Shown here: in pieces, positions 33,397 to 42,453 of the stretch
Layout of the letters: the number at the start of each line of letters is the position of its first letter
Numbering within the stretch: the stretch's first letter is position 1
DNA from: Cognataquiflexum gelatinilyticum
Lineage (GTDB): Bacteria > Bacteroidota > Bacteroidia > Cytophagales > Cyclobacteriaceae
Length of the DNA: 64,000 bases
Assembly: GCF_024813435.1 (NCBI RefSeq)
Contig: NZ_JANAEZ010000002.1
Span: forward strand, 372,001-436,000
Reading direction: 5' to 3'
Translations under genes and position numbers: made by a program
Notes under the pieces: model-generated
Told to the model about the DNA's origin: nothing
The model's input: only the letters and a program-made list of their open reading frames with translations
Database searches by the model: none

Positions 33397-34635
33397 ATGA
33401 CAAAATTCAAAAGAACTCTTTTCCTGCTAAGCTTTTTCCTGATCGCTCAGTTAGGCTTTGCCCAAACTGAACCTCATGCTTTTTACCTTACTTGGACTTC
33501 GGATCCGACTACGACGATGGATGTGGATTGGCACATGGATGACATCAATCCGACTACATTGTATTTCAGAAGAAAAGGAACAGAGAAGTGGCATTCATTC
33601 GAAAGTGATGTGCTGCCTTATCCTTTTTCGCCAAGGTATATCCATCGGGTTGGGATTCAGGGTTTGAAGCCCAATACCGAATATGAACTCAAGTTTGCTT
33701 CATCGGAATCGGTCTATTATTTCCGGACCCTTCCAAAAAACCTCAACAACAAATCCCTCAAGATCGCCATCGGTGGGGATTCCATGCATCAAAAAGAATG
33801 GTTGGAGAAAACCAACCGTGTTGTGGCTGCCCAGGATCCGGATTTTGTGATCATCGGCGGAGACATGGCGTACGAAAATGGCCTCGCGGAAAATATCCAA
33901 AGAATTTATGATTGGTTTGATGCCTATAAAAATACTTTGGTCAGGGAAGACAAGAGGATTCTACCATGCATTGTTGCCGCAGGGAATCATGAAGTGGTTG
34001 GCGGATATTATACCAAGCACGAAGGCTATGTCCAAAACAATGAATTCAGGGCACGCATCGCTCCGTATTTTTACAGCCTATTTTCTTTCCCCGGCCAACC
34101 CGGATACAATGTCCTGGACTTTGAGGATTACCTGAGTTTGATCATTTTGGACACAGAGCATTCCAACCCGATTCCCGGAGCACAAACTGACTGGTTGACA
34201 AAAACTTTAGAAGAAAGGAAAAATGTAAATCATAAAATTCCGATTTACCATGTTCCAGGTTATCCCTCCGTGAGGGAATATGGTGATAGGGTACAGACTT
34301 TGGTAAGGGAAACTTGGACACCGATATTTGAAGCAAACGGCGTGGAGATCGCCTTTGAAAATCATGACCATGCTTACAAAAGGACCTTTCCGATCAAAAA
34401 TATGGAAGTCAACGAATTCGGAATAATCTATGTAGGGGACGGTTCGTATGGAGTCACACCAAGAAACATCCATCCGGTCGACAGTACTTGGTACCTTAAC
34501 AAAGCCCAATCCATCAGGGCATTTACGCTACTTACTGTAGAAGAAAACCGTTGGAGTTTTGTCTCGATAGACGAAGACGGCAATGTGATCGATACTTTTC
34601 CTGAGATTCCTTTGGCAGTCAAAAAAGAAGACTAA
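33397..34635 (+). CDS. Secreted metallophosphoesterase (purple acid phosphatase-like)
   Basis: 412 aa with a signal peptide ending LGFAQ. An N-terminal fibronectin-type domain (LYFRRKGTEKWHSFE, HRVGIQGLKPNTEYELKF) precedes a calcineurin-like phosphoesterase core: AIGGDSM, GGDMAYENG (about residue 155), AAGNHE (about 199), YHVPGYPS and FENHDHAYKR. This order is that of purple acid phosphatases, and a periplasmic role in phosphate release is likely. Its stop overlaps the end of the opposing symporter gene by 4 bases. Confidence 0.9.
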   Translation: MTKFKRTLFLLSFFLIAQLGFAQTEPHAFYLTWTSDPTTTMDVDWHMDDINPTTLYFRRKGTEKWHSFESDVLPYPFSPRYIHRVGIQGLKPNTEYELKFASSESVYYFRTLPKNLNNKSLKIAIGGDSMHQKEWLEKTNRVVAAQDPDFVIIGGDMAYENGLAENIQRIYDWFDAYKNTLVREDKRILPCIVAAGNHEVVGGYYTKHEGYVQNNEFRARIAPYFYSLFSFPGQPGYNVLDFEDYLSLIILDTEHSNPIPGAQTDWLTKTLEERKNVNHKIPIYHVPGYPSVREYGDRVQTLVRETWTPIFEANGVEIAFENHDHAYKRTFPIKNMEVNEFGIIYVGDGSYGVTPRNIHPVDSTWYLNKAQSIRAFTLLTVEENRWSFVSIDEDGNVIDTFPEIPLAVKKED

Positions 34636-36128
34636 ATCACTTTTTCTTTCCTTTTGCTTGGATTAAAAAACAATCCAAGCAAAAAACCCACCATGAAAAT
34701 AGCCATCGTCCCAAAGACGATGGCTAAATTTTTATGCAGCGTGAAGGAGGGTTTGATCGCGTCGGGAAGGAATTCTCCCAAACTGATCCACGCGATCACT
34801 GCCAATCCCGAAATGACTGCGGAAATGGCAGGAAAGTTTGTTTTGGTTTTTCCCAAAAGTGCCAAAAAGAACAAACCCAAAATGCCTCCGCTAAAAATCG
34901 AAGCCAAAGCCCACCAGGCTTCCAAAGCACTTTCCACGCCGTTGAAGGCGAGCCCCATAAGGATACCCAAAATTCCCATTCCCAAAGAAGCCGCATACAA
35001 AACCCTTATCTGGGTGTTTTGAGAGGGGTTGGGATGGATATATTTTTTGAAATGATCTTCGAGAATAACCGTAGCCGAACTGTTGATACTCGTAGAAACC
35101 GTACTCATCCCTGCGGCAAAAATGGCGGCAATCACCAATCCCGAAATTCCCGGCGGCAAAACAGTTGCTATAAAGTAAGGAAAAACTTTATCGGCTTGCT
35201 CAATACTTTCGAGTTCAGGCGGCAAAGAGTCGGAGAATACTTGGTAATAAGCGTACAGACTCGTCCCAATCACGAAGAACAACAAGGAGACAGGAATGTA
35301 AAGTAAGCTTCCGAACCAAGTGGACTTTTTGGCGTCCTGATCCGTTTTGGCACTTTTGTAGCGTTGGATATAACTTTGGTCAATGCCAAAATTCTGAAGG
35401 TTGATGAATAAGCCATAGACCAAAACCACCCAAAAGGTACTTTGGCCAAGGTCTGAGGAAAGACTTCCCAAAGAGAGTTTGCTGTCTTTCTGGGCGATAT
35501 CCCAAATCTGCTTGATTCCTTCCGGCATATGGGAGACAATCAAAATAAAACAACCCACAGCACCTGCAATCAGGACTATTCCCTGTACTGCATCTGTCCA
35601 AACTACTGCCGAAACCCCGCCCATAGTCGCATAAACCACCACTCCTAATCCGGTAAAAAGGATAATCAAAGAAATACTCCAACCAAACAACACCTGCATT
35701 GGCAAAGCCAAAAGGTACAAGATGGCGCCCATCCTCGCGAGTTGGGTCAGGAGGTAGCAACTCGATGCATAAATCCTCGCCCACGGCCCGAACCTTTCCT
35801 CCAAAAAAGCATAAGCCGAAGGGCTTTGGAGTTTTCGATAGAGGGGGACAAAATACCTGACAGCGATGAAGGCAGCTATAGGAATGGACAAGCTAAAAAC
35901 AAACCCATTCCAATTGCCTTGGAAAGCGCTTCCTGGCAATGCCAAAAAACTGATGCTGCTCACGTAGGTGGCGAAAATCGACATGCCCAAAGCCCAAGCC
36001 GGTAACTTCCCGCCGCCGGTGACAAAGTCAGCTGCCGAGTTTTTTCTGAAGTAAAAGGAAACCCCAAAACCAACGATTCCAAACATATAAATCAGGAATA
36101 CAATCAGGTCGAGGCTGTTGATTTTCAT
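34632..36128 (-). CDS. Sodium:solute symporter (SSS family)
   Basis: 498 aa with about 13 membrane helices. SSS signatures: LIVFLIYMFGIVGFGVSFYFRKNSAADFVTGGGKLPAWALGMSIFATYVSSISF at the N-terminus, GVSAVVWTDAVQGIVLI, and AAGMSTVSTSINSSATVILEDHF near residue 340. It follows the DapA/NanA-type aldolase gene by 27 bp, so the substrate may be a sialic acid or other keto acid that the aldolase cleaves (inference). Confidence 0.92.
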   Translation of the reverse strand: MKINSLDLIVFLIYMFGIVGFGVSFYFRKNSAADFVTGGGKLPAWALGMSIFATYVSSISFLALPGSAFQGNWNGFVFSLSIPIAAFIAVRYFVPLYRKLQSPSAYAFLEERFGPWARIYASSCYLLTQLARMGAILYLLALPMQVLFGWSISLIILFTGLGVVVYATMGGVSAVVWTDAVQGIVLIAGAVGCFILIVSHMPEGIKQIWDIAQKDSKLSLGSLSSDLGQSTFWVVLVYGLFINLQNFGIDQSYIQRYKSAKTDQDAKKSTWFGSLLYIPVSLLFFVIGTSLYAYYQVFSDSLPPELESIEQADKVFPYFIATVLPPGISGLVIAAIFAAGMSTVSTSINSSATVILEDHFKKYIHPNPSQNTQIRVLYAASLGMGILGILMGLAFNGVESALEAWWALASIFSGGILGLFFLALLGKTKTNFPAISAVISGLAVIAWISLGEFLPDAIKPSFTLHKNLAIVFGTMAIFMVGFLLGLFFNPSKRKEKVI

Positions 36129-36155
36129 TGTTTTGGGACAAGTTGGATCAAGATG

Positions 36156-37088
36156 CTATACCGTTTTTACTTTAAGTAGAATTTTTTCAAGGTTATGGAT
36201 AATGTCTTCTTTGTGTTTCCTGTCGACTGGGAGAAGCGGAGTTGCGAGATGCGGTTCACATATTCCCAAAAAATAGAGGCTTTCCTTGACGCCACAAAGG
36301 TAACTTGAGCTCTTTGGACTGGAATTGTATAGGCCGTTTGAAATCTCTAAAATCAATGATTGAATCTGATCGACTTTTTCAAAATCCTTCGCTTTCGCTG
36401 CCTCAAACATCTTTACATACAGCGATGGGAAAATGTTGGCACCGCCATTGACTCCACCGTCCGCACCTGAAAAGATGGCTTGCCCCAACATTTCTTCAGG
36501 GCCGACAAGCAAGGAAAATTCAGGATATTCCTGTTTGATAGGGATCAATTTCTGGAAGTAAACCCCATTGCCCGAACTGTCCTTCAATCCGATGATATTG
36601 GCGTGCTTGGCAAGTTTTATCACAGTTTCCGGGGCAATATTAGACTTAACCATTGCAGGGAAATTATATAAAAACAAAGGCAACGGGCTTTGGTCGGCTA
36701 GCTTCACATAATAGTGGAAGATATCATCCTGATCCAAGGCAAAATAATATGGCAATGCAGCTACCACCGCCACGGCGCCGTTTTCCTTGGCAGATCTTGC
36801 CAATTTGAGGCTGACTTCCAAAGATGTATGGGTAATCCCTACAAAAACGGGTGTTTTTCCATTGGCTTCTTTGCAGGAGATTTCGATCAGGTCTTTTTTT
36901 ATCGCCGGCTTCAGACTTGCTGCTTCACCGGTAGTCCCAAGAATGAATATACCCTGAACGCCTCCATTGGCCAAGTGTTTGACGACCCTTTCGACTCCCT
37001 TTTTGTCCAATTCCCCATTGGAAAGTAAAGGTGTCACCATCGGAACCATGATGCCTTCAAAGGCCGGGACATTGCTGCTTTCAGTCAT
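36156..37088 (-). CDS. Dihydrodipicolinate synthase/N-acetylneuraminate lyase family aldolase
   Basis: 310 aa class I aldolase TIM barrel. The GTTGEA motif (ILGTTGEAASL), the active-site tyrosine in LFLYNFPAM and the Schiff-base lysine in IIGLKDSSGNG near residue 170 are present. Position next to a sodium symporter, rather than lysine genes, favours a catabolic enzyme (sialic acid or 2-keto-3-deoxy sugar acid lyase) over DapA. First gene of the pair. The 468-bp region upstream contains unusual repeats. Confidence 0.87.
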   Translation of the reverse strand: MTESSNVPAFEGIMVPMVTPLLSNGELDKKGVERVVKHLANGGVQGIFILGTTGEAASLKPAIKKDLIEISCKEANGKTPVFVGITHTSLEVSLKLARSAKENGAVAVVAALPYYFALDQDDIFHYYVKLADQSPLPLFLYNFPAMVKSNIAPETVIKLAKHANIIGLKDSSGNGVYFQKLIPIKQEYPEFSLLVGPEEMLGQAIFSGADGGVNGGANIFPSLYVKMFEAAKAKDFEKVDQIQSLILEISNGLYNSSPKSSSYLCGVKESLYFLGICEPHLATPLLPVDRKHKEDIIHNLEKILLKVKTV

Positions 37089-37207
37089 TATCTAAAGTTT
37101 AAAGAAGAATATCAAAGATTAGCCCATTATAATTTGGGAAGGGTCACAATTTATAAAATTAAATATGATTTTCCTTCTGGCGCTCTTAAAGACCCCATAT
37201 TTATCAG

Positions 37208-37392
37208 AGATGAATGACGGTAGTTCCTCCGTCATCCGGAGTCCTCAGCATTTTAATTTTTAACGATGTTATGTCGGAGTCGTCACACTGATCCGCCGCG
37301 GCGGATCAGTGTCTCATTATTCTAAGATCTTTCTCCCGTACAGCTGTCGGGATCGTACCTCGGATTCAAGATGACGCTACACCAACCGTCAT
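37208..37392. repeat. Candidate dispersed intergenic repeat with nested inverted repeats
   Basis: Contains ATGACGG/CCGTCAT (37214-37220 and 37229-37235), ATGACG/CGTCAT (37371-37376 and 37387-37392), and phrases such as CTGTCGGGATCGTACC typical of GGGATGAC-type Bacteroidota intergenic repeats. More GC-rich than the surrounding spacer. Identity as a multicopy element is inference. Confidence 0.4.
37285..37312. repeat. 28-bp perfect GC-rich palindrome
   Basis: The half-site ACACTGATCCGCCG is followed directly by its exact complement, with no loop, centred between 37298 and 37299. It would form a strong cruciform or bind a dimeric protein. Confidence 0.85.
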
Positions 37393-37437
37393 TCCTTTTC
37401 TGAAAATTTGGATTTACCGATTTCAAAAAACCAAAAA

Positions 37438-37504
37438 GTTTACGCTACAAAAGTAAATGAGTTTACATTGCCACCGTAAACGAGTTTACTTCCGTAACGT
37501 AAAC
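37438..37504. repeat. Three-unit 23-bp tandem array of GTTTAC/GTAAAC sites
   Basis: Units start at 37438, 37461 and 37484, each GTTTAC-N9-GTAAAY, the first two followed by GA. Junctions thus form two 14-bp near-palindromes GTAAAYGAGTTTAC (37453-37466, 37476-37489). The N9 spacers differ. Looks like an operator array for a dimeric regulator. Confidence 0.75.
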
Positions 37505-37556
37505 TTCTATTAATCACTTTTTAACCTTGGTGATTATTTGAATTTATTAATTCTAA

Positions 37557-39911
37557 TCAAAAATTAAACTTTGCGCTCAACAAGAAAATCCTTGTTTCCC
37601 TCTTGGCATAAAAATCCTGAGAAAATGACGCAGTCCTGTTTTCACCTGCAAATCTCCGCGTGTCGAAAATATCACGTACGCTCAATGCAAGACTTCCTCT
37701 ATCTTTAAAGAAATTTCTCATCACGTTGGCATCTATAAAATATTGGGCAAGGTCTCTTCCTTGGGCTTCAATTTCAGGAGAATCATAATTTGCCACAATC
37801 TGGAAATTGATTCCTAGTGGAAGTTTGAAATCACTGGTAAGTTTGGTATTCCAAGCAAAACCTTTGTTTATCGATCCATTTTCGACATTGGAACCGTCGA
37901 CGATGATCCTAAACATCGTCAGACCTCCGCTGATATTCCACCACGGTTTGATTTCTCCCAATCCTATAAATTCTAAACCATAAGAAACAGCCGTGTTGAG
38001 GTTCTCCGGCTGGATGTAGGAAATCCCATCCTGAATGATGGTAATCATGTCTTCCTGCCCATCTACATGTCTAAAAAATGCATTGGTGGTAAAGCTTGAC
38101 TTAGCTCTATTTAGCATGTGCCCGAATTCCAAAGAATGGATTTTTTCCGGCTGAAGGTTGGGATTACCTCTTCTGATACTGAGTGAATCGGTGATATCCG
38201 GAAATGGATTAAGTCTCCAAGGTCTTGGCCGGTCGATTCTTCTGCTGTAAGTAAATTTCAGTGAATTTTCCTCGTTCAACTTGTACAGCACCTGCGCACT
38301 TGGAAACAAGTTGAGGTAATTCTGCTTGTTGATCTCATTCGTGTTGATGAGTTCGGTGTTGAGGTTGGTATATTCTCCCCTTAACCCAAATGAGTAATCA
38401 ATTTTATCCGAAGATGCTGCGTAAATGAAATATCCTGCATACACCTTATCTTTGTAGATAAACCTGTTGCTGATGTTGGGATCGGTGACAAAATCCTGGT
38501 TTCCTTCCTGAAATCTCTGAAAAATGAAATCATTGTCAAATTCCCTTAAAATGGATTTCAAACCGGTTTCAATTTTCTTTTTTTCTGACAATGGATGGAT
38601 ATAATCCGCCTGAAAAACGTAGATGTTTCTTTTTTCGTCCGTAAATCCACGCTCCTGACCTGTAAGGTTTTCTTCAGTTGCTTCAGTTGAGTTAGTGAAA
38701 ACATCAATATTCTGAACTTTATATTGGTTTCTGTAAGAACTGCTCGCCAAAAAACGGAATGACTGATCGGGATTGTCAAATGTCCTTTCATAGATAATCG
38801 CGTTGTCTACGCCATCATCGTCTTCAGTTTCATTGTTTCTCCTGACAAAATCCAAAATCGGTGCTCCGGTGGAGTTTCTGCTGAGTTGCGAATAAAGGGT
38901 GTTTATCTGATTGTCTACATTGGTAGTGAAAACTCCCTCGTAGCTGATGATATTCTTACCAAAATAATAATCCCCGCCGTAGTTGAAGGTATGCCCGATA
39001 TTTTGGGATTCCGAATCAGTTTCCTGTAAAAGCCTTTCATCTTCTTCGAAAAGAATACGGTCAGAAGTTCTCTTTCCGACATCCCTCCAGTCCCTGTAAT
39101 TGTATCCACCAAATACATTGTACTTTATGGTTCGGTGGTTGAATCTTGCTCCGGTATTCATCCTTCCCCGAGTGCCATAAGTCAATTCTGCGCTTCCGTT
39201 TGTTCCGAGGTCTTCGCCTTTTTTGAGGATAATATCTATCACGCCGCCTTCCGCATCGGCATCAAACCTTGCATTGGGATTGTTGATGATTCTGATCTGA
39301 TCCACTGCACTTGCCGGTAGTTGATCGAGGTTTTGAGTCAGGGATGAGTTGCGGCCATTGATAAGGATATTTGTTCCTGTACTTCCTCTCAAAGCAATCG
39401 TCCCGTCATCACCCACACTTACAGAAGGGGTATTTCTCAAAATGTCAAGCAAAGTTCCGCCGAGGTTGGACATGTTCGCTTCGGGATTGATGGTAATGCC
39501 TTCCAGATCTGCCCGAAGGGGAATTTTGGAAGTCTGTACGACCACCTCTGCCAGGTTTTGGTTTTCGCTTTTGACCTCGATTTTCCCTAAGTCGGTATTG
39601 CTGTTCAGGCGAATGTCGGCAATGGTTTTTTTGTCATAACCGATCAGGTAGAAATTCAACACATAAGTACCATTAGGTGCAGAAAGGGAAAATTCCCCAT
39701 TATCCTTGGTATCCGAAAAGGTCACCGGAGTATCTTCGCCGGGCTTGAAAAGCGCCACTTGCATAAAGACCACAGGTTGCTTGGAGTCGGCATCAATGAC
39801 ACTTCCTTTAATGGTTAAGGAATTGCCTTGACCATATGAAATCATTGGAATTAGAATTAAAAATGCTGAGTATAAATACCTGCAAAAAACTGTACGGGGT
39901 AAAATTTTCAT
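37557..39911 (-). CDS. TonB-dependent receptor / outer-membrane beta-barrel protein
   Basis: 784 aa from the ATG at 39911, giving a signal peptide ending ISYGQG; a TTG lies five codons upstream. Order: CarboxypepD_reg-like domain (LTIKGSVIDADSKQPVVFMQVALF), plug (LLDILRNTPSVSVGDDG, ILINGRNSSL, DADAEGGVIDIILKKG), then a long barrel of the outer-membrane beta-barrel family ending LLSAKFNF with the terminal aromatic. No SusD-like lipoprotein accompanies it, so it is not a classical polysaccharide locus. It is divergent from a LytTR regulator that may control it. Confidence 0.9.
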   Translation of the reverse strand: MKILPRTVFCRYLYSAFLILIPMISYGQGNSLTIKGSVIDADSKQPVVFMQVALFKPGEDTPVTFSDTKDNGEFSLSAPNGTYVLNFYLIGYDKKTIADIRLNSNTDLGKIEVKSENQNLAEVVVQTSKIPLRADLEGITINPEANMSNLGGTLLDILRNTPSVSVGDDGTIALRGSTGTNILINGRNSSLTQNLDQLPASAVDQIRIINNPNARFDADAEGGVIDIILKKGEDLGTNGSAELTYGTRGRMNTGARFNHRTIKYNVFGGYNYRDWRDVGKRTSDRILFEEDERLLQETDSESQNIGHTFNYGGDYYFGKNIISYEGVFTTNVDNQINTLYSQLSRNSTGAPILDFVRRNNETEDDDGVDNAIIYERTFDNPDQSFRFLASSSYRNQYKVQNIDVFTNSTEATEENLTGQERGFTDEKRNIYVFQADYIHPLSEKKKIETGLKSILREFDNDFIFQRFQEGNQDFVTDPNISNRFIYKDKVYAGYFIYAASSDKIDYSFGLRGEYTNLNTELINTNEINKQNYLNLFPSAQVLYKLNEENSLKFTYSRRIDRPRPWRLNPFPDITDSLSIRRGNPNLQPEKIHSLEFGHMLNRAKSSFTTNAFFRHVDGQEDMITIIQDGISYIQPENLNTAVSYGLEFIGLGEIKPWWNISGGLTMFRIIVDGSNVENGSINKGFAWNTKLTSDFKLPLGINFQIVANYDSPEIEAQGRDLAQYFIDANVMRNFFKDRGSLALSVRDIFDTRRFAGENRTASFSQDFYAKRETRIFLLSAKFNF

Positions 39912-40241
39912 GGAAATTGCTATCAAAATAGTGTTTGTGCACTTTTACTAACCCATTGAAACCCTTTGTGGTTTGGAAAATCCGGAGTTTTTATTCTAAT
40001 GGGGAAATATATTCCATCAGTGGAAGGAATCTCTCAGTGATTATTTAAACAAGAATCCTTTTTCATTTACCTTAACACACTTTTTAATTCTCGCGTGTAA
40101 AGCGCAGTAAAATCTGGAAACACCTTTAACAGGAATTTGAAGCTTTGATAAGATTTGGTTGCTTTGAATAAAGTGGTTGGAGAATTCTGTTAATTTTATC
40201 CAACCAAGACTCCAACCCACAATTAGCAGTAAAAGGAAACC
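39912..40241. other. Divergent intergenic region between receptor and LytTR regulator
   Basis: 330 bp, AT-rich, no ORF. It must hold the promoters of both the leftward receptor and the rightward LytTR gene. I see no clear direct-repeat LytTR binding site or strong palindrome. Confidence 0.55.
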
Positions 40242-41108
40242 ATGATTTCAAATCTCCTCGACTTTGTAAACCAACCTTATCCTTTTTATTACAAAGGCAA
40301 GCAGCTTTTTTACTTTGCTTTACTGATTTTTATGATGAGTGTGTTCTTCAATTATTTTTTTGAGCCCTTCGATAATTATGTGCCGGAACACAAAATGGAT
40401 TTCTTTTGGATCAGCGTGATCCATTCGGTCAATGCCGCTTTGGTAGTTTTGCTCCTTTTTGGACCAATCGGCATGAAAATAAATGAGGACAAATGGACGG
40501 TCAAAAAAGAAATGGTACTTGCCACTGCCTTATTTGTAACCATTGGGATTTCCCAGTTTCTGGTTAGGGATTTGATCTATGACAATCCCTATAATTGGAC
40601 TTGGGGATACCTTTGGGAAGAGATCCGAAATACCTGCCTCGTGGGGATTTTGTTTTTTGCGATCATCGTCCCGATCAATTTTATCCGACTGAAAAGCCAA
40701 CATGCAGAACTCGCTTCCCAATTCAATGCCAAGCCACATCCGGAAATGTTGGTAGACAAAAAGGAATCTGTTGCTATCCAAACCCAACAAAAAAGTGATG
40801 ACTTTTCCCTGGATCCCAAAATGTTTCTCTTTGCCAAAGCTGACGGCAACTACCTCGAAATCATGGTCAGCCAAAATGGAGAAATCCAAAAACTGCTGAA
40901 AAGGATGACGCTGAAGGAGTTTGAAACCCAACTCAAAGCGCCGGACCATATCATCAAAACCCACCGGTCTTACCTTGTCAACCTCCATCATGTAAGCGAT
41001 ATCAGGGGAAATGCACAGGGCTACCAACTTCATTTGACCCATCATCCTGAGACGATTCCGGTTTCGAGAGGGATGATTCCTTTGTTTGAAAGCCGCATCA
41101 ATGCCTAG
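40242..41108 (+). CDS. Membrane-bound LytTR-family transcriptional regulator
   Basis: 288 aa. Four N-terminal membrane helices (FYFALLIFMMSVFFNYFF, WISVIHSVNAALVVLLLFGPIGM, VLATALFVTIGISQFLV, TCLVGILFFAIIVPINFI) are followed by a linker and a C-terminal LytTR DNA-binding domain from about 195 (FAKADGNYLEIMV, MTLKEFETQLK, IIKTHRSYLVNLHHV, VSRGMIPLFES). There is no receiver domain, so the signal is probably sensed in the membrane directly. Divergent from the outer-membrane receptor. Confidence 0.9.
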   Translation: MISNLLDFVNQPYPFYYKGKQLFYFALLIFMMSVFFNYFFEPFDNYVPEHKMDFFWISVIHSVNAALVVLLLFGPIGMKINEDKWTVKKEMVLATALFVTIGISQFLVRDLIYDNPYNWTWGYLWEEIRNTCLVGILFFAIIVPINFIRLKSQHAELASQFNAKPHPEMLVDKKESVAIQTQQKSDDFSLDPKMFLFAKADGNYLEIMVSQNGEIQKLLKRMTLKEFETQLKAPDHIIKTHRSYLVNLHHVSDIRGNAQGYQLHLTHHPETIPVSRGMIPLFESRINA

Positions 41109-41174
41109 ACTTTGTCATTCATCACAAAACCTTGACAGCCATCCCAAGGCCGTTTTTTTCTCTTTTTTGATTTC

Positions 41175-41182
41175 TACATTTG
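41175..41182 (+). promoter_or_regulatory. -7 promoter box close to the acyltransferase start
   Basis: TACATTTG matches TAnnTTTG and ends only 10 bases before the ATG at 41193, so the transcript would have almost no leader. Confidence 0.4.
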
Positions 41183-41192
41183 ACCAAAAGAA

Positions 41193-42353
41193 ATGAAAAT
41201 GCGCAGATACGATTTGGATTGGCTACGGGTCATCGTTTTTGGATTGTTGATATTTTACCATGTGGGGATGTTTTTCGTTCCTTGGGGTTGGCATATCAAA
41301 AATGACATCATCTACCCCAACCTCCGTTGGCCGATGCTTTTTGTCAATCAATGGCGTCTGCCCATCCTGTTTGTGATTTCGGGAATGGGGACATATTACG
41401 CGCTGTCAAAGAGAAGCGGCGGCGCTTTTGCCAAAGAAAGGATCGCAAGGTTGCTGATTCCATTGATCGCCGGCATTATCCTGATAGTACCGCCACAGGT
41501 ATACTTCGAGCGCTTGGACAAGGGGCAGTTCAGTGGAGGTTATTTCGACTTTTGGCCATCTGAAGCATTTATCGGAGTCTATCCGGAAGGAAATTTCTCC
41601 TGGCACCACCTTTGGTTTTTGCCTTATCTGCTGTTGTTTTCTTTGGTATTGATTCCGGCCTTTTTGTACTTCAGAGACCATCCGCAGGCGGGGATTCTGA
41701 GAGGAATGCGGAAGTTGGCGGCAACACCCTTCGGTCTGTTTTGGTTGGTCATACCGCTTTACATCTGGGAATCTCTGGTCGAACCTTTCTTTGAATCCAC
41801 CCATGCTTTGGTCGGGGATTGGTTCAATATCATCAATTTCATCACTTTCTTTTTCTATGGTTTTCTGCTGATATCCGTCAGGGAGATTTTTTGGAAAACA
41901 GTTCTGGAAAACCGTCGCAAGTACCTGTATCTGGGATTGGTAGGATTTACGCTGATGGTTGGTTTGAGGCAGCTATATGAAGATTCGGTTGTGGTGCATT
42001 TTGTCGAGGCGGGATTCAAAGTCATCAACCTTTGGGCTTGGATTTTGGTGTTGTTTGGGTACGCTGTGGCTTATTTGAATAAACCGAGCGCACAACTTAC
42101 TTACGCCAATGAGGCGGTTTATCCGTTTTACATCCTCCATCAAACCATCACAGTCGCATTGGGATATTACCTGATGCATGCAGATTTGGGGCTTTTTGTC
42201 AAATTTTCCCTAATGTCAATCGGAACTTTTGGAATAGCCTGGCTGATCTACGAATTCGGCATCAGGAGATGGAATTGGGTCAGGCCCTTGTTTGGCTTGA
42301 AGGGGAAATTTAAAGAGTTGAAAATTAATTCTTTGGAGGGTTCCAGGATTTAA
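41193..42353 (+). CDS. Acyltransferase-3 family membrane protein (OpgC/MdoC-like)
   Basis: 386 aa, about ten membrane helices. It starts MKMRRYDLDWLRVIVFGLLIFYHVGMFFVPWGWH; the DWLR...FYH motif with its histidine is the acyltransferase-3 active-site region. ATG at 41193 or 41199. Such proteins transfer acyl or succinyl groups to periplasmic glucans or surface sugars; the WHIKND and LPYLLLFSLVLIPAFLYF parts resemble the OpgC branch. A decayed copy of its 3' end is found at 43463-43543. Confidence 0.85.
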   Translation: MKMRRYDLDWLRVIVFGLLIFYHVGMFFVPWGWHIKNDIIYPNLRWPMLFVNQWRLPILFVISGMGTYYALSKRSGGAFAKERIARLLIPLIAGIILIVPPQVYFERLDKGQFSGGYFDFWPSEAFIGVYPEGNFSWHHLWFLPYLLLFSLVLIPAFLYFRDHPQAGILRGMRKLAATPFGLFWLVIPLYIWESLVEPFFESTHALVGDWFNIINFITFFFYGFLLISVREIFWKTVLENRRKYLYLGLVGFTLMVGLRQLYEDSVVVHFVEAGFKVINLWAWILVLFGYAVAYLNKPSAQLTYANEAVYPFYILHQTITVALGYYLMHADLGLFVKFSLMSIGTFGIAWLIYEFGIRRWNWVRPLFGLKGKFKELKINSLEGSRI

Positions 42354-42407
42354 AAATTCATTTTAATGATTTTTAACAGGAAATTTTCAGTTTCTTTAAG
42401 AATAAAT

Positions 42408-42436
42408 AAAACCCCATTCTTTATAGAAAGGGTTTT
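42408..42436 (+). terminator. Rho-independent terminator after the acyltransferase
   Basis: AAAACCC (42408-42414) pairs with GGGTTTT (42430-42436), with an inner TTCT/AGAA stem; the T-run is part of the stem arm. Confidence 0.7.
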
Positions 42437-42453
42437 GCTCCAATAGTGGCTTT

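Larger units (their letters stand above)
37089..37556. other. Repeat-rich intergenic region between two minus-strand genes
   Basis: 468 bp without an ORF, lying 3' of the outer-membrane receptor and 5' of the aldolase. From right to left: a three-unit 23-bp array (37438-37504), a repeat-like stretch with small inverted repeats (about 37208-37392) and a GC-rich 28-bp palindrome (37285-37312). The promoter of the aldolase operon should be in its left part; I could not place it. Confidence 0.65.

Noticed and set aside
37438..37504. CRISPR mini-array or replication iterons
   Set aside because: The 23-bp units share only short half-sites; there is no initiator gene, no AT-rich melting region and no cas gene nearby.
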